Assembly: GCA_963575745.1 (NCBI GenBank)
Contig: CAUYUJ010013891.1
Span: 174,000-237,999 of the forward strand
Length of the DNA: 64,000 nt
DNA from: Prorocentrum cordatum
Lineage: Eukaryota > Sar > Dinophyceae > Prorocentrales > Prorocentraceae
Reading direction: 5' to 3'
Shown: one piece after another, positions 52,354 through 61,678 of the stretch
Layout of the letters: each line of letters opens with the position of its first letter
Position numbering within the stretch: position 1 is the stretch's first letter
Translations under genes and position numbers: made by a program
The notes under the pieces: generated by a model
What the model was told of the DNA's origin: nothing
Seen by the model: the letters and a program-made list of their open reading frames with translations, nothing else
The model's database searches: none

Positions 52354-53096
52354 AAGCCGAAGAGACAGCGACGACCACCCCCCCGTGACGGCAAAGGCAA
52401 GGGCAAGGAGAAGGGCGTCAACGTGTTGTACACTGTTGAGGACGACGACGAAAGCTTCGAGTGCGCGCAGATGGAGCTGCGGAGCCACCAGGGCGACCAG
52501 TCCGACGAGGAGAACTCCGAGGACGAGATGGAAGTACTGGGGCCTCAGTGGTCAGGACGGCGACTTGGAGCATCCGGAGGTACTGAACACGACAGCTCAC
52601 GAGCCGGGAAACGGCGTAGTGGACACTGGACGCGGTAAAGGGGTGAATGGCGAGGAGACCTTGTCGCAGCACAAGCAGGAGATGACGAAGGCAGGATTGG
52701 AGGTGAAAGTACTGAGAGGCCACGACGTTCAAGTTCGGAAATCGGGAGACGCTGTCGTCGATCTACTCGGTTGAGATGCAGTGCCGCGTTGGCGGAAGGA
52801 TGTTACTCCTTCGGCTGTGCGTGGTGCCAGGCTGGACTCCCTTGCTGGTCAGCAAGCCGATGCTCAAAGCTCTCGGCGCCATCCTGGACATGGGGCGGGG
52901 CGAGGTCCGCTTTGCCGGGATCAACGTCGCGGCGCCGCTGAAGGTCGCCGCCAGTGGACACTACCAGCTGAATCTCTGCGAGATGAAGAACGGCGAGAGC
53001 AGGGATATTCAGACGGCAGCAGTTGATGTGATGGCAACGTCGGAGGCGACCGAGCTGGATGTGTTTGTGGAGGCAGCGACGGCTGGTTTTCGGTAG
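52354..53096 (+). pseudogene. copia-type aspartic protease region (frameshifted)
   Basis: The active-site sequence VVDTGRGKGVNGEETL (DTG, about 52615-52665) lies in one register. After a shift near 52725 the rest reads FKFGNRETLSSIYSVEMQC, then RLCVVPGWTPLLVSKPMLKA and LGAILDMGRGEVRFAG, matching the usual C-terminal half of copia proteases (TPLL-S-P-LKALGA-LD). The frame ends at TAG 53094-53096. The enzyme would cut Gag-Pol into mature parts. Confidence 0.75.
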
Positions 53097-53155
53097 GGCC
53101 GGGTCGGGGCCCTGAGGCCAGCGACGACGAGGAGGAGTCGGAGGCGCCCTGGACC

Positions 53156-53833
53156 GTGGGAGTGACGGATATCACGAGCAGGAAGGCCAAGAAGGAGGTG
53201 GCGAAGGGGGTTAAGACAGCGCAGGCTCGCCTAGGTATGCAACCGAAGTGTCTAGAGCTGTTTTCGGAGCCGCGGCTAACAGTGGAGTTCGAGAACCTAG
53301 GCTTCCAGAACCTCGGTGCCTTCGACCTGAAGAACGGCTGGGACGCCCGACGAGCTGAAGATAGGCATCACATCCTGCATCTGATCGACGCGGAGGAGCC
53401 CGAGTTCATCGGCATGAGCCCTCCTTGCTGCGCCCTGTCAATTCTGCAGAATCTCACGCCGGGGTCCAGCAGGAAGGACCCAGAGGGGCATCGGAAGATG
53501 GTCAGGGAGGCAACCGGGCACTTGCGATTCTGCGTAGTAGTGGCAAATATGCAGATCAGGAGGGGCAAGTATTTCACCATGGAAGCTCCACCGAGTGCGA
53601 AGTCTTGGGACTGTGCCCCCGTGAGGAATCTGTGCAACGAGAAAGAGGTCCACAGGGTGTCAGTGAGTGGGTGTCGAGTCGGACTTCGCGATCCCGTCTC
53701 GAACATGATGATGTCAGGGGAGTGGTGTTTCGCCACCAGCGCGGACTCACTAAAGCGGGTGATGACAGAATTGCGATGTCGTCGGGACCACGAATATCAA
53801 TGGTGCTGGGACAGCATACGAGGCATCAAGTGA
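53156..53833 (+). CDS. Methyltransferase-like domain in copia pol
   Basis: 225 codons between protease and integrase. LELFSEPRLTVEFENLGF (residues 33-50) resembles the SAM-binding loop of class I methyltransferases. AFDLKNGWDARRAEDRHH (55-72) resembles the second-strand acidic motif. FIGMSPPCCALSILQNL (84-100) has the PPC of C5-cytosine methyltransferases, and YFTMEAPPSAKSWD (139-152) stands where the ENV-type motif would be. Such domains recur in dinoflagellate copia-type elements. Activity is unproven; it might methylate element DNA or be a fossil fold. Confidence 0.6.
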   Translation: MGVTDITSRKAKKEVAKGVKTAQARLGMQPKCLELFSEPRLTVEFENLGFQNLGAFDLKNGWDARRAEDRHHILHLIDAEEPEFIGMSPPCCALSILQNLTPGSSRKDPEGHRKMVREATGHLRFCVVVANMQIRRGKYFTMEAPPSAKSWDCAPVRNLCNEKEVHRVSVSGCRVGLRDPVSNMMMSGEWCFATSADSLKRVMTELRCRRDHEYQWCWDSIRGIK

Positions 53834-55740
53834 AGTGGATATTCCGAGAGGTACCCGAAGGAGTTGAGCAAGAGGATCGAAAGGCAATATTGTGTCAGCT
53901 GGAGGTGGACGACATCAGGTATTACACGGAGGTGCTCTCGGTGACAGAGGACCCCGAGATCGTGAGGAGAAGGAAGCTGCCATTGGAATCATCGCTGCGC
54001 AGGCTCCACGCGAACCTGGGGCACCCGAGCAACGAGGACATGGTGCACATCCTGAAGCACGCGAAGGCCAGCGAGATGGTGATGGCGATGGCTCGGATGT
54101 TCTCGTGCTCGGTCTGCGAGGGGCGGAGGCTTCCCAAGTCCTCCCGGCCTGTGAAGGTTCCGTCCAAGGTTGCGCCATTGAGACTGGTGGGGATGGACGT
54201 TAAGGAGCTTCCCGGCTGGAAGGAGGGCATGAAGGTCAAGGCTCTCAACGTGGTGTGCCCGAGCAGCGGTCTTCAGCATATGACCCCCTTCTTCGAGCAG
54301 GAGACGGGCAGGGTGCTGAAGGGGATCTTCGAGACCAGCTGGAGCATGCCCTACGGGCCGCCCAAGTTCCTGAAGTGCGACGCTGGGAAGACCAACCTCG
54401 GGCAGGACATCATCGACTCTTTCGAGAAGCAGGGCGTCGAGGTGACTGACGCGGCTGGCGAGGCTCACGAACAAGTGGGACACGCTGAACGCCACGGTGC
54501 CTGGTTCGAGGATATCCTCAACAAAGTACTGGACCAGAACATTCCGACGGACAAGGACGGCTGGACAGAGTGCGTCCGAGCAGTGGTGATGGCCAAGAAC
54601 TCTCTACTTCGTGCTCACGGATGCTCTCCATGCCAGATTGCACTGGGGCGAAACCCAGAGGTACCGACCGACCTGATTCAGGAGCCGCCGAACGTGGCGG
54701 TCAACAGCGCAGCCCTGCACGACGAGCCGTTCGCCGAGATGGAGAAGCGTCGCCAATGTGCTCGTCAGGCCGTGCTTGAGTATATGGACAACCGAGCTGC
54801 TCGCGTTGCTCTGGATAGCCCACCCAGGACTGCCCGCGTCTATCAACCAGGTGATCGCGTTGCTGTGTGGCGACGTGGGCGAGGCATCCCGGGTAAAAAG
54901 GCTCGCGCCCGATGGCGAGGCTCGGCTGTCATTCTGGAACCTGTGACGGGTAACTACTGGGTGGCCATGCCAGGTGTGGTGATCAAAGCCGCCCCTGAGC
55001 AGCTGCGCCTGGCCACATCTGAGGAGAAGCTGGCTGCTGAGGTCGTTCAACCTGAACTTCGTGCTCTGGCGAAGGAGTTCATGGGCGGCCAGGGTCCGCA
55101 GCGAGGCCTCATGGACATCACGGCTGACGAACGACCTCCTGGCGGAGAAGGTGGAGATCAGCAGGCGCCAGGTCCCGATCCAGCTCAGCAGCAGGAGACA
55201 GAGGGGTCGGCGTCAGAACATGGCGCGGAAGATGGCCAGGCCGGAGTCGAGGCGCAGGACGAGGACGAGCAAGTCACCGGTCAGGAGGAGGTTCCGGAGG
55301 AGCAGAACCAGCGCACTGTGAGACACCGTCTCGTCGGGAAGAGGACGGTGACGGATGAGATGATCAGGCCGACCAAGGCGCGCAGGCAGGAGGAGCAGAT
55401 CGACAAGGGGCAGCCTCAGAAGGTCCCGCGAGTCGAGGAGGAGAAGGACTCCCTGGTGGTGATCGATGCGGAAGAAGACGACGAGGAGCTCAGAGTGCTG
55501 TGCGTGGACCCAGAGACAGAGGAAGAGCTTGAGGACGCTCTACTGGCTGGAGGTCGGCGTGAAATAAATCGGAAGGACCCGAAGTGGCAGAGCACGGAGG
55601 GTGGGAATAATATCCTGGCAGGCGTGACGAAGGACATGACGAATCTGATTGAGGTGAAGCAGGCATTCGAACCGCTGGACAGAGTGAAGTCAGACGAGGT
55701 GCGACGGACCACGCCGGAGCGAATCGTGGGGCCAGGATGA
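53826..55740 (+). CDS. copia-type integrase and Asp/Glu-rich linker
   Basis: The believable part starts near 53826 (HQVKWIFREVPEGVEQED). The HHCC zinc domain reads LHANLGHPSNEDMVHILKHA ... CSVCEG (about 54000-54120). The catalytic core follows: first Asp in LVGMDVKEL (about 54195), second in FLKCDAGKTNLG (about 54378), Glu in GEAHEQVGHAERHG (about 54460-54500). VYQPGDRVAVWRRGRG (about 54840) is a C-terminal SH3-like strand. From about 55130 the protein is Gln/Glu/Asp-rich. The enzyme would insert element cDNA. It ends at TGA 55738-55740; RT begins in another register. Confidence 0.85.
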
Positions 55741-57211
55741 TCTTGACCAGCAAGGTCGACGACACCGAGTCGGAGATCGTCAAGGCGCGATTGTGCAGTC
55801 AAGGCTACTTGGGCCCCGACCTGATGACGCTGGTGCGAGAGAACAAGACGTCCTCTCTCCCACGTTATCCCAGAACGGCAAGGTGGTGGCATGCCAGTTG
55901 CTGGCGCCCCACGGCTTCCACGTCCAGATCGGCGACGTGGAGGGTGCGTTCCTGGAGGCCGATCCGATTCAGCGTGGAGGTGGTGACCTTTATCTGCGAC
56001 AGCCTCGAGGTGGTCTGCCTGGGATGCACCCCGACCAGCTGCTGGCGGTGATCAGGCCGATCTACGGATTCAGCGATGCCCCAGCGCAGTGGTGGGGAAA
56101 ATTCAAGAACACGATCCTTGACTGGCTGCCGACTGGTGAAAGTGAGGGCTGGAGGCAGTCGAAGTTGGACCCTTGCATGTTCTTTCTTTTCGAGGGCCGC
56201 AGGCTGTGCGGTCTCATCGCCACGCACGTGGACGATATCCTGACTGGAGGAAAAGGTAGGAAGTATGATGCCTTTCTCAAGTGCCTCAGGTCAAAGTTTC
56301 CGCTTCCGAAGTGGAAGATCAGTGAGGGCAAGTTCTGCGGGTCAAACATCAGCCAGGGTCCCAGGACGAAGGAAATCACCGCGTCTCAGAAGGAGTTCGT
56401 TGAAAGCATGAAACCTGCAGGAGTTAGACCTCGAGCCTCCCCTGGGACCCCGGTGACCGACAAGGAAATCGCGAACTTCAGGGCCTTGCTTGGGGGCGGG
56501 AACTGGCTAGCTCGAGAGTCCAGGCCTGATCTAGCAGTGCAGGTATCCATGAGTCAACAATGTATGCCGAGACCGACTGTCGGTGAGGTGAGACACGGTA
56601 ACACAATCGTCCGTCGAGCTAAGCAGTTTTCAAATCCCTCGTGGAAGATCAAGGCCATTCCCAATGACAGATTGCGAGTTATCATGCACGCTGACGCGTC
56701 AAATCAAAATGCGTCGAAGTCGGGGGCACAGGCTGGATATGTCATTGCTGCCACGGACGAAAGGATGCTCCAAAACGAGTTGAGCCCCTGGAGTCCCCAG
56801 GTCTGGAAGAGCTACCGTCTGCGTCGCGTGGCGTCGTCTACCCTGGCCGCAGAAACTCAAGCTCAGATGGGCGGTCTTGGGCATCTGGAATGGGTGTCCT
56901 GTCTACTACTCGAGGGGAGTAGCGGTGAATTATGTCTTCGTCGTCGGGCTGAATTTCTTCCACTGCTGACCCCCATCGCCGTCGCCGATTGCAAGTCGCT
57001 GTATGATCATATCGTGGGGTGCGGGAGTGCGGGGTCATGTGCAGATAAACGTGTTGCTGTCGATCTAGTGATTGCGAAAGAGAGTGTTAGTCGTCTTGGG
57101 TTGTGCTATCGGTGGGTACCATCGGCCCTGCAGTTGGCTGACATATTAACTAAGGATAAGGCCGAACCTGCCGACATGATGGGAGCTACGATGACTAGTC
57201 GAGAATATTAA
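55737..57211 (+). CDS. copia-type reverse transcriptase-RNase H
   Basis: A short leader (VDDTESEIVKARLCSQGYLG, 55756-55815) is in one register; from about 55870 the next carries the rest. Motif A reads HVQIGDVEGAFLEADP (about 55920). The Tyr-Gly connection LAVIRPIYGFSDAPAQWWGK is at about 56042. The catalytic box is ATHVDDILTGG (about 56218). RNase H: MHADASNQN (about 56687), LAAETQAQ (about 56845), VADCKSLYDH (about 56985) and LADILTKDKAEP (about 57135). All catalytic acids are present. The stop is TAA 57209-57211. This is the best-preserved enzyme in the window. Confidence 0.9.
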
Positions 57212-57302
57212 TTTGCAGACGAGCTAGCGGTGATGGCAGCAGCAGGTCGGGAACGGATCCGTCGTCAGCTACTTTCGGCTCGGTCCAAGTAGGATTCCAG
57301 CA

Positions 57303-57977
57303 GTGCGAGCACAAGTAGCGATTCCAAGGGCCAAGGCCGCCATGGTGAAGTTGGAGAGTCAGCTGTCGGAGGACGAGGCGAGGAGCCTCTTCGAGAGCAT
57401 ACAAGTGGAACCAGTTCGTCACTCAGGGACGACGTGCAAGGTGCTAACCAACCTTCGCACGCTCGGCGAGTGCGAGGATCGCAACAGCAGGACGAAGATC
57501 CGGCTGACGTGGAGCAAGGGAACCGGAAACATTGCGATCAGGACAGCGGCAGTGGTCGAGGGTGCGACGCTGACGCTCACGAGCACGCTGGACGCAGCGT
57601 ACGCCGCCATCTTGAATGACCAGGAGCCGCAGGTGCTGGGCGGCATGCGCGACGTGATCTCGAGTCTGAGGGTGCCGCCGGCGCGCGGGTACGAGGGCCC
57701 AGGCGCGTCCGATTCGGAGACGTGGAGTGTTATCTCTTCGAAGCTGCCGGGCAACCAGGAGTTCAAGACTGCCGTCGAGAACCTGTGCGAGTGGGGGAAC
57801 CAGGAGCTACAGGATTTCGAGGACCAGCGGCTGAAGTTCATCAAGATGATGATCAAGGAGTTCAGGGCCCCGTCGGACTTCCTCGAGACTGTGCCCGAAG
57901 GGGGGGAGGGCGTGGACGCGCAGAGCGAGGTCGGAGAGGCCGGAGCGCATGTCGGCCCGCAGCGGCCAGGCCGCTAG
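57303..57977 (+). CDS. Extra ORF between pol and the 3' LTR
   Basis: 224 codons of balanced, soluble, largely alpha/beta composition: KLESQLSEDEARSLFESIQV, VLTNLRTLGECEDRNSRTKI, IAIRTAAVVEGATLTLTSTL, AILNDQEPQVLGGMRDVISS, and a helical C-terminal part (LCEWGNQELQDFEDQRLKFI). No signal peptide or membrane helix is present, so it is not an envelope protein of the usual kind. I do not recognise it. It stays open while gag and pol are broken, which suggests either selection or luck. It ends at TAG 57975-57977, 95 bp before the LTR. Confidence 0.6.
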   Translation: MRAQVAIPRAKAAMVKLESQLSEDEARSLFESIQVEPVRHSGTTCKVLTNLRTLGECEDRNSRTKIRLTWSKGTGNIAIRTAAVVEGATLTLTSTLDAAYAAILNDQEPQVLGGMRDVISSLRVPPARGYEGPGASDSETWSVISSKLPGNQEFKTAVENLCEWGNQELQDFEDQRLKFIKMMIKEFRAPSDFLETVPEGGEGVDAQSEVGEAGAHVGPQRPGR

Positions 57978-58071
57978 CCACGTGCGCCGAGGAGCAATGA
58001 GATGTCTGAGGACTTCTGAGGCCCGCCAGGGCCACCAGCCTCAATGACGCACGATTTTTGTTTTTGATCAG

Positions 58072-58258
58072 TGCTAATCGTAGTGATTGTGTAGACACGT
58101 GCGGCCCTAGCGGGCCCCCTCTGGATGACCTCTGAAGTAATGGGGGCCCAGCTGGGCCTAGATGTGATCTGTGCGCGTTGAGTCTGTGCTGCAGCATTTT
58201 GGCTTGCCTCGGGGCGAGGTAAGGTGGGGCGGGGGCCCCGCTCTCGAAGCCATCTGCA
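58072..58258 (+). repeat. 3' LTR
   Basis: 187 bp from TGCTAATCG to CATCTGCA, giving the canonical TG...CA ends. It contains about 45 bp (near 58107-58155) absent from the 5' LTR and the AGCATTTTGGCTTGCC word. No convincing polypurine tract precedes it. Confidence 0.88.
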
Positions 58259-58402
58259 GGGGGACTCAAGGCGCACTCCCCGCCCGCGAGCCGTCTCGCT
58301 CACTCCCACCCGCCCTCCCGACACATACGTGGCACCTGAGCCTGGCCCGAGCCGCAGTATATGCAGCAGTCGTCTTTGGATGGGCAGCTAGTGGGGGCCA
58401 AT

Positions 58403-58582
58403 CCGCCGCCGCCGCCGCCGCCGCCGCGCCCCGCCGTCGCCGCCGCGCCGCCGCCGCCGCCGCCGCCCACCGCCGCCGCCGCCGCGCCGCCGCGCCGCCG
58501 CCGCCGCCGCCACCGCTGCCGAATCGCCCGCCGCCGCCGCAGCCGCCGCAGCCGCTGCCGCAGCCGCCGCCGCCGCCGCCGC

Positions 58583-58614
<32 letters not shown>

Positions 58615-58682
58615 TCCGCCGTCGCCACCGCCGCAGCCGCCTCAGCCGCTGCCCCCGCCGCAGCCGCCGCCGCCGCCGCCAA
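58403..58682. repeat. (CCG)n microsatellite
   Basis: GCC/CCG triplets with CAG and CAC variants over 280 bp. Proline, alanine or arginine frames are by-products. Confidence 0.97.
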
Positions 58683-58787
58683 GTGTACTCTGATATTTTT
58701 TGACAGGGATGGTGGGGGGAGGCCGCGTCGGGTTCGCCGCGCATGCTCCGACTTTGGAGGCAGAGTGTTTTCTGTTTTTAAAAGCAA

Positions 58788-58815
58788 TATATATATATAT
58801 AAGTATATATATGCG
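58788..58815. repeat. Short (TA)n tract
   Basis: About 28 bp of TA-rich sequence after a TTTTTAAAAGC run. Confidence 0.9.
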
Positions 58816-58876
58816 GGTTGGCTCCCAGTCGCCAGGTGGAGGGGGTGTATATGAATAGGGGACAATGATGAACCTC

Positions 58877-58950
58877 TCTCCGAAGGGGAAGAGGGAAGGG
58901 TGGAAGAGGAAACGCCCTAAACCACCTTCGCCCAGAGGGCTGCTGGGACT
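58877..58950 (+). repeat. Dispersed GAAGGGGAAGA module
   Basis: CCGAAGGGGAAGAGGGAAGG, then CCCTAAACCACCTTCGCCC and AGAGGGCTGCTGGGA. Matches 28784-28860 at roughly three quarters of positions. Confidence 0.75.
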
Positions 58951-58959
58951 ATGTCGTTA

Positions 58960-59120
58960 ATTTTGCAAGGGCTTGGGGGACCGTTTGGGCTTGTCTTTTG
59001 GAGCCCTTGGGGGGCTCTTGGGAGCCTCTTGGGGAGCCTCTTGATGGCTTCTCGGAAGTTTTTGGGGGCTTCTTGGAGGCCTCTTGGGGCCTCCTGGGAG
59101 CTTCTTGGAACGACCCTAAC
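58960..59120 (+). repeat. CTTGGGG-type degenerate repeat, copy 4
   Basis: Words such as GGCTCTTGGGAGCCTCTTGG and GGCCTCTTGGGGCCTCCTGG. It directly follows the GAAGGGGAAGA module; in the 28-kb block the module follows the repeat instead. Confidence 0.7.
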
Positions 59121-59163
59121 GAGTCTGTTCCGCCAACGTTCGTACTGGTAGCCTCGGTGTTCA

Positions 59164-59186
59164 GAGATTGTTGCGTTGCCGCTCGC
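59164..59186 (+). repeat. 23-bp dispersed word
   Basis: The 23 bases here (GAGATTGTTGCG ... GCTCGC) are identical to 46077-46099. In both places they lie beside the composite GATCGAT satellite. Confidence 0.75.
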
Positions 59187-59279
59187 CCATGGCACAGCAT
59201 GCAGCACGGGATGCCGATGCGCCTGGCGATTTGCATTTGGATTTGCTTATCGATGTGCATGTCGATTTGATTTTCGATA

Positions 59280-60400
59280 TGCATTTTGATTTTCATTTCA
59301 CTATTGGTCTCACTACCGATCCCACGATCGATCTCACGATCGACCGTACTATCGATCTCCCTCGATCGATCTCATTATCGGTCTCATTCGATCGATTTCA
59401 CTGTCCATCTCACTCTCTATCTCGTTTTCGATCCCCCCCAATCGCACTATCGATATCACTCCATCGATCTCACTATCGATCTCACTATCGATACCACTCC
59501 ATCGATATCACTCCATCGATCTCACTATCGATCTAACTATCGATCTCCCTATCGATCTCACTCGACCGATATCACTACCGATCTTGCTCAATCGATCTCA
59601 CCATATATGCCACTATCGCTTTCACTATCGATCCCAGAATCGATCTCACCATCGATCTCACTCGATCGGTCTCACTCTCGATCTCACTATCGATTTCACA
59701 ATCGATCTCGCAATCGATCTCACTATCGGTCGCACCATCGTTTTCGCACCAGCGGGACACCGGGACACCAGCGGGACACCGGCGGGGTACCGGCGGGACA
59801 CCGCGCGGCCCCGTTTGCCGGTCGGGAAACATTTGGTCCGGCCGCGCCTCAGCCACAGGAAATTTACCCGGGCACCAGCGGGGCGCCGGCGGGGCACCGG
59901 CGGGACACCGCGCGGCCCCGTCTGCCAGGGGGGGGATCATTTGGTCCGGCCGCGCCTCAGCCACAGGAGACTTTCCTCTCGCTCACCCGCGCAGCTTCGC
60001 CTCGCCCGCACGCACGGCACGCGCGAACACGAATCCGAAACCGATTTCCCGGCGGGGGGCTCTCCGTTCAATTTCGATCTCACCCGCCAACTCCGATCTT
60101 TTTATTGATTTCGCCATCGATCTTACTATCGATCTCTCTATCGATCTCACTCGATCGATCCCATTATCGATCGCACTCAATCGATCTCACCATAGATCTC
60201 ACTATCGCTCTCACTATCCATCCTGCAATCGATCTCACCATCGATCTCGCTATCGATATCACAATCGATCTCACAATCGATTTCACTATCGGTCTCACTG
60301 CCGTTTTCGCACCAGCGCGACACCGAGACACCAGCGGGACACCGGCGGGGCACCGGCGGGACACCGGCGGCACACCGTGGGGTCCCGTTTGCCGGGGTGG
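59280..60400 (-). repeat. Composite satellite, opposite orientation
   Basis: On the plus strand, CGATCTCACTAT or ATCGATCTCACT units (about 59330-59745 and 60115-60295) alternate with CGGCGGGACACC units (about 59755-59810, 59875-59910 and 60315-60375). These are complements of the 45-kb units. A duplicated segment, CATTTGGTCCGGCCGCG with SCACAGG, occurs at about 59829, 59938 and 60406. Confidence 0.92.
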
Positions 60401-60511
60401 AATCATTTGGTCCGGCCGCGCTAGCCACAGGGGACTTTCCTTTCGCCCGCCCACGCAGCTTCGCCTCGGTGCGCGGGGGGTGGGGGCCCACCGCGGTCTG
60501 TATACGCGCCA

Positions 60512-60700
60512 ATGTCGCAGGGCCTAGCAGGCGTGGCACTTTCTCGACACAGGAGGGGTGCGTTGCAAGCTCCCAGGGCGTGGCAGGCGTGGCATCTCTT
60601 CGACGCCACAGGGGGTGCGCTGGGGGTGGGGGCCCTGTGCGTTGCAGGCCCCCAGGGCGTGGCAGGCGTGGCATTTCTTCGACGCCACAGGGGGCTTGAC
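60512..60700. repeat. Tandem repeat of about 60-80 bp
   Basis: Three copies of a unit with GGGCGTGGCAGGCGTGGCAT, then TTCTTCGACGCCACAGGGG, start near 60523 (diverged), 60574 and 60654. Spacers contain TGCGTTGCAGGC. Confidence 0.85.
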
Positions 60701-60732
60701 AGCAGAGAGGGTACGTAGGTAGCGTAGCAGCC

Positions 60733-61224
60733 TTGACATTTTCTGGGGTCTATATCTTGGGCAGTATGCACCGGTGCCTCAGGCGTGCATGCGGCAGAAC
60801 TATTCTCAGCAAGGTTAACTGTAGACACCTCGGCTCAAGCAGGCTCAAAGACAGCAGGCGCCCACAGGCATGCCCCCAAAATGTGCAGTGGCCGAATTGC
60901 CCCTTGAACTGGATGGTCGAGATGAGCGTCGACATTAGTCTGGCAGGGTTGCAAGAGCACATCGAAAAGCAGGGCATGGACAGGTTCACCAAGTTCGCGT
61001 TTGAAGCTTACGGCCGCCAGCTTCGAAATCGGTGGCCGGGCACGCTTCGCAAGAGGTATAGTGACTTGCCGCATCCAGGAACGAACGACGATGGCAGGGG
61101 GCAGTGCCTGGTGACGTTCCTGATGGACCCCGGGCGGGTTCCCCCAGGAGGCTCTTTGAGCCGACGGCGGCGGCCCGCCGGCGAAGGTTCGGCGAGTGCG
61201 CGAGGCCGGCAGCGCGGCGGCTGA
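60733..61224 (+). CDS. Unrecognised coding-like frame
   Basis: 163 codons. Residues 60-125 (LNWMVEMSVDISLAGLQEHI, MDRFTKFAFEAYGRQLRNRW, GQCLVTFLMDPGRVPPGGS) read like a real folded segment. The end is Arg/Gly-rich. A second register (61196-61678) continues with AADERWKKGPWSRSLRQSV-like sequence, so a frameshift is likely. No family is recognised; a retroelement ORF is possible. Confidence 0.35.
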   Translation: MTFSGVYILGSMHRCLRRACGRTILSKVNCRHLGSSRLKDSRRPQACPQNVQWPNCPLNWMVEMSVDISLAGLQEHIEKQGMDRFTKFAFEAYGRQLRNRWPGTLRKRYSDLPHPGTNDDGRGQCLVTFLMDPGRVPPGGSLSRRRRPAGEGSASARGRQRGG

Positions 61225-61678
61225 CGCAAAGGCCCCCGCCGCAGCGTATGCCACGCCTATGCAGGCTACACCGACGAAGGACGCGCCGACGAAGGCCCCG
61301 CCCATGCAGACTTGCACTCCGCAGCGGTCCCCGGCCTTGCTGCTGGCTACCTCTGTTCGTTCCCTCGGCACCCCTCGCACTCAGCGTTCCCCCGGGCCCG
61401 CGGAGGCGGACGAGCGTTGGAAGAAGGGACCTTGGTCACGGAGCCTGCGACAGTCGGTCGCGGTGACCTGTGTGCGCGCCCTGGCGGATAAGACAGCTGT
61501 CCGATGGTGCAATTCGTTTGCAGAGAAACGGGCGGTGGATCCACAGTTCCAGCCGTCCAAGAGGGGTACCGATGCAAACGCGCGGCAGGCTCTCAACAGG
61601 TACTCCAACGGCAACCACCCGAGCTACGAGATGGATGTTCCCACCCTATCTCAGGGGGCGCAGGGTTCTCCCACCTGA
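61196..61678 (+). CDS. Unrecognised coding-like frame, continuation
   Basis: 160 codons with an Ala/Pro/Thr-rich start (AYATPMQATPTKDAPTKAPP) and a charged second half (RWKKGPWSRSLRQSVAVTCV, FAEKRAVDPQFQPSKRGTDA, LNRYSNGNHPSYEMDVPTLS). It overlaps the preceding frame by 29 bp in another register and is followed by a third frame. I assign no function. Confidence 0.35.
   Translation: MREAGSAAADAKAPAAAYATPMQATPTKDAPTKAPPMQTCTPQRSPALLLATSVRSLGTPRTQRSPGPAEADERWKKGPWSRSLRQSVAVTCVRALADKTAVRWCNSFAEKRAVDPQFQPSKRGTDANARQALNRYSNGNHPSYEMDVPTLSQGAQGSPT

Larger units (their letters stand above)
51275..58258 (+). mobile_element. Ty1/copia-type LTR retrotransposon with methyltransferase-like domain
   Basis: A 7-kb element. 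Order: 5' LTR, gag with CCHC knuckle, protease, methyltransferase-like domain, integrase, RT, RNase H, an extra ORF, 3' LTR. Integrase before RT defines the copia order. LTRs share GCTAATCGTAGTGATTGTGT starts and CATCTGCA ends, but the 3' copy has about 45 bp that the 5' copy lacks. Gag and pol are divided among all three registers and gag has an in-frame TAG, so this copy is not active as written. Confidence 0.92.

Noticed and set aside
58361-58865. Ala/Pro/Arg-rich ORFs on both strands
   Set aside because: Explained by (CCG)n.
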